Positions 60,836-64,000 of a stretch of DNA of 64,000 nt are shown here, one piece after another. A model generated the notes under the pieces. It was given only the letters and a program-made list of their open reading frames with translations. It was not told where the DNA came from and made no database searches. Location: NCBI GenBank assembly GCA_051453625.1, contig JBOZIK010000001.1, positions 176,409,358 to 176,473,357 of the forward strand. The letters are read 5' to 3'. Each line of letters begins with the position of its first letter. Position 1 is the first letter of the stretch. The position numbers and the translations under genes were made by a program. This DNA is from Welwitschia mirabilis. Lineage: Eukaryota > Gnetophyta > Gnetopsida > Welwitschiales.

Positions 60836-60935
60836 NNNNNNNNNNNNNNNNNNNNNNNNNNNNNNNNNNNNNNNNNNNNNNNNNNNNNNNNNNNNNNNNN
60901 NNNNNNNNNNNNNNNNNNNNNNNNNNNNNNNNNNN
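60836..60935. other. Assembly gap (100 N)
   Basis: Default-size gap in the 59.8-63.9 kb insertion; flanks not duplicated. Confidence 0.95.
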
Positions 60936-63067
60936 TTAGAGTAAGTTCATACATGGGTAGGTTAGGAGAGTGATGATCAAATCCACTTTTAAAAGAGTAT
61001 TACAAAAAAAATTCAATGCAACCCACCTTGGTAATGAAATACAAGTATGGGGATGAACATTATTAGAGTTATTTTGATTTAGTCTTGTTCGATGAATATA
61101 CCATATAAATGCATGCAAATAATTTTAACTAACATGGATATTTAATGAATTATTTACCTAATTATAATAATTTTAATCATCATTTGGTTTATGTTATAGA
61201 AACAACCATAAAAATAAAGCAAGCATACAAAAACGTTTTTTTCCCATGATTATAATAACAAAAATATAGATAAAGAAAATGTTCTTTTATTTTATTTCTT
61301 ATCTAAATAAAGAAATATCCTTTTCTTTTTTTTTTAATAATAATAAAAATATAAATAATGTACCTGAAGAAGTTAAAACATACATGGAGCTATACCAATC
61401 CTAGAAACACTCTTCCATGCTCATATGAAAATCTTCATAGATTGGTGCAAACAAAGTAAACAAAAAAAAGCATAACTTAAGCATAATTGTTAAGACATAA
61501 GTGTTTATCCAAGATTTTATATGGATATATTATAAGTCAATAAAAATAAGTGAAAAGCTAGAAACTAGTTATGTCACTTAAACTGCTAAGGTGGAAACTC
61601 TTATAAGCATGCACATTTAAAGTAAGCTAAGGAAAAAGGGTGAAAGAGATATTTCTAGAATTAAATACCACCTATATATAATTTATCTTAAATATACTAA
61701 TAGAAACATATTTTATATACTTAATTTTCCTATAAAATTTTATGTAATAATTTTTCTATAATTTTAAAATGTTAATTATAACATTTTAGGACTCTATGGA
61801 GACATCATAGTTAAAACCTAATAATTAATTACTTATAAAGCAAAAATTAAATTATAGTAGATTTTCAGAAACTAGACACATAATAGGATCCTCAAAATCT
61901 AACTTAAACTATTTTGTAAATAGAAAAGTATTATTTCTAACATTATCATTTAAGGCTAAAAACTATCAAATTTTCTAAAATTATAGTTCTACCACACTAC
62001 ACCAACATGATCATAACTTGTAAAATAATTTGGGTTTTTAAATGATTCAAGACATTTTGCAAAGCTTATTCAATTTCCTACAATTTAGTATGCTCAAGTT
62101 TGCAAATGTATTAATAGATAAGTACAGAAATGTAAATTACATGTACTTATTTTAATAAATAATATTTTAAGAAAATAATTACTCATTAGAAAAATTATTT
62201 TTTTTATATCTTCAGGTTCATAACACAATACTAGAATTATAAGAAAATATTTAACTAATTTATACCTAGTAATTAATAAGATATGGTGCTTTTATCTGAT
62301 GCATCTATTCTCAAAATTTAATTTTTGTAATAACCAAAATATAATAAAGTTTCTATAGCTACTTAAGCAATAGCTCAGATTAGTAACATAATGGATATAC
62401 TAACTAATTAGTTATAGGAAGATAAATCAATTATTTAAAAAAAATCATTGTAGAAAGGGAAAAAAATCAAATCAATTAAAAAAAACATTTACTATGAGCC
62501 TTAAGATTTTCTATGGAAAAGTACTAGCCTAAAAATAATTTTGAAGATCAGATGTTGCCCTTAATAAGATGGTCCTAATACATAATAGATAAAAATAAAT
62601 ATAATACTAAAATAAACATGGGTACTAAAATTCCCTTTTTATATAGCAAACCCTCTAGCCACTTGACCATAATCATCCATTAGTAATCCTCCATTACCAA
62701 GCACAAGAAACCTCCTCATATTTTATTATAACATCTTAGTGAGATTCAAGGAAAGGGGATAATATTTTATAACATAGTAGCATAAAAGCCATAAATAATT
62801 TCATAATAAAATATCACATCATTCCAATAGAAAAAAGAGATCATATGGATAATAAGAGTAAAGATATTACTTAAAAAGGTTAGTAATACTTTAATAGTTG
62901 AAAATAATGAAGATCTGAGCTCAAGAGTTTCTTAGCTCTAATCTTCCAAGTTCCAAGCTCCAGAAGTAAGAGAATAAAAGAAAAAGAGAAGGAGGGAGAG
63001 AAAAGAAGAAATGCACTTATATAAAATAAAAGAAAAGTTCCCCTTTTACAAGAGAGAAAAGGATCTC

Positions 63068-63079
63068 TATATATAGATA
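63068..63079 (-). promoter_or_regulatory. TATA-like element in the 4-kb insertion
   Basis: CTATATATAGAG on the minus strand, followed by TTTTCTCTCTTG and further CT-rich sequence, as in plant LTR promoters. Confidence 0.4.
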
Positions 63080-63892
63080 AATCAAGGCACATAGTTCAAG
63101 ATCACATGATTTAACATTGATAAGTGGGATGAGTAATAAGTGAGATTGAAGTATAAAAAGAGATCATATTTATGACTCATATACCTAACTAGGGTGAGTA
63201 ATCGTCTTGATTGCATTAGCAAGATTAATTACATGCATCATTTCCTCATGCTAGCTCTTTCTAATCCTTCATAGGCTCATAATGCAAAAATCTAAAAATT
63301 GTCATATGGCACAATGAGACAAACTCTTTAATTCGAATAATAAAGTAATAAGTATGTAATAAACAAAGTGTCCTTACACATCTTAAAAACATAAAAGTCA
63401 TGGTATAGTAAATCAACTATTTTATTAGTCTTGGTTCTAGGTAAGAGTATATGTACTTGTTCAATTGCTCATGTATTTTAAAATACATAAAATCTATCAA
63501 TCACATAATACAAGGAAGAAAATATTTATTCATACAATAGTACATTTATCACATTTACCAAGAATCTAAACAAGTTTTAAAAAGATGCAAAATATATTAT
63601 TATGTTCTCTTGAAACTTTTAATTGTTTTATCATGTGATTTTAATTCCTCACATAATGGATTATTTAGTTTTAAATTTTTGGGTAGATTTATTCATAAAA
63701 AACCTTGTAACATAATTTTTATCATTTTCATGATAAATTATAAAGATTACAAAGTAAGGTTAATTTTAAAATGATATTTTATCTAATAAGGAACTTAAAT
63801 AATAATAATTATTCATTTGAATGAGAGCTTAACATACTTATTATTCAAATAAATAAGGTTCAAAAAATATGGGATATGATAATACCACTGCA

Positions 63893-64000
63893 AGTGGTTT
63901 GCATTTAATGAGTAACTACCTAAAATCCCAAAAATAAATTTAATGTAATTTTGTCTTTTAAAGCTTACAATACATAAAATCATTACATGAGACTTGAAAA
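63893..64000 (-). repeat. M2 5' LTR, outer part (continues beyond window)
   Basis: AGTGGTTTGCATTTAATGAG through GACTTGAAAA aligns with about 22,741-22,855 of the other M2 LTR (TAACTACCTAAAA shared). Confidence 0.75.

Larger units (their letters stand above)
59820..63887 (-). mobile_element. Insertion of about 4.07 kb in the M2 5' LTR, probably a solo LTR
   Basis: The alignment of the two M2 LTRs breaks at 59,819 and resumes at 63,893. CTATA before and CTGCA after correspond to CTACA in the uninterrupted copy (about 22,740), consistent with a decayed 5-bp target duplication. On the minus strand the insert starts TGGTATTATCATATCC and ends GGTGTCACGGG; a GGTGTCACA-like end is common in plant LTRs. 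A TATA-like CTATATATAGAG at 63,079-63,068 with a pyrimidine-rich stretch downstream suggests an LTR promoter. No coding sequence found. It contains three N gaps. Confidence 0.5.
13921..64000 (-). mobile_element. M2: minus-strand Ty3/gypsy element, host of all later insertions
   Basis: The two long similar blocks starting TGAAT at 13,921 and 57,523 run colinearly for about 2.4 kb each, after removing insertions, and are the element's LTRs. Between them, once the CACTA transposon is removed, the minus strand reads gag (57,154), protease, RT, RNase H, integrase (ending near 52,250) and then a 3' non-coding interior. A primer-binding site abuts the right-hand LTR (57,522-57,501). The outer end of the 5' LTR lies beyond position 64,000. 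Three later insertions interrupt it: 15,893-22,446, 24,416-50,939 and 59,820-63,887. The assignment of the 13,921 LTR to the same element is inferred from order and orientation. Confidence 0.75.

Noticed and set aside
62880-63092. Hydrophobic minus-strand 70-codon frame
   Set aside because: It overlaps the TATA and CT-rich leader of the probable solo LTR and resembles no protein.
1-64000. tRNA, rRNA or small RNA genes
   Set aside because: No cloverleaf with B-box, rRNA core or snRNA/snoRNA box set was seen; tRNA-like strings are only primer-binding sites of retrotransposons.

Overview
The window looks like nuclear DNA of a flowering plant from transposon-filled heterochromatin. It is strongly AT-rich, has no intact host gene, and consists of plant-type LTR retrotransposons (Ty3/gypsy of the Athila/Tat type with a tRNA-Asp-like primer site, and Ty1/copia), one CACTA DNA transposon and fragments of plant genes. 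Nearly all coding remnants are broken by stops of the CAA/CAG to TAA/TAG or TGG to TAG/TGA type, as expected from long-term deamination of methylated cytosine.

Layout. 1-870: a degenerate unrecognised minus-strand frame. About 2,945-9,714: minus-strand Athila-like gypsy element M1 (5' LTR 8,790-9,714, gag from 8,667, pol down to about 3,700). 9,715-13,920: non-coding, with a roughly 142-bp tandem array at 12,235-12,935. 13,921-64,000: one minus-strand gypsy element, M2, whose LTRs start at 13,921 and 57,523 and whose gag-pol lies at about 52,250-57,154. Its far LTR end is outside the window.

Other elements are nested in M2. A deleted gypsy element S (15,893-22,446) sits in one M2 LTR. A CACTA transposon (24,416-50,939, target duplication AAG on both sides) sits in the M2 interior. 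An insertion of about 4.07 kb (59,820-63,887) sits in the other M2 LTR. The CACTA element itself contains a gypsy tandem, G (about 27,080-47,037: interior 1, LTR1, interior 2, LTR2). LTR2 of G is split by a copia element (38,622-45,848). This gives up to four levels: M2, CACTA, G, copia.

The CACTA element also carries pieces of two ordinary plant genes joined head to head: a tetratricopeptide-repeat thioredoxin-like (TTL) gene with introns on the minus strand (48,660-49,705), and the C-terminal half of a UDP-glucuronate 4-epimerase (GAE) on the plus strand (49,728-50,405). This is transposon gene capture.

The signal least explained by known feature types is a short nested inverted repeat (core CTGTCGT-CCCC-ACGACAG within TCATCC/GGATGA arms). 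It recurs about 20 times, in the LTRs, 5' leaders and 3' untranslated regions of the M1, S and G gypsy elements. All coordinates and homologies come from reading the sequence; no database search was run.
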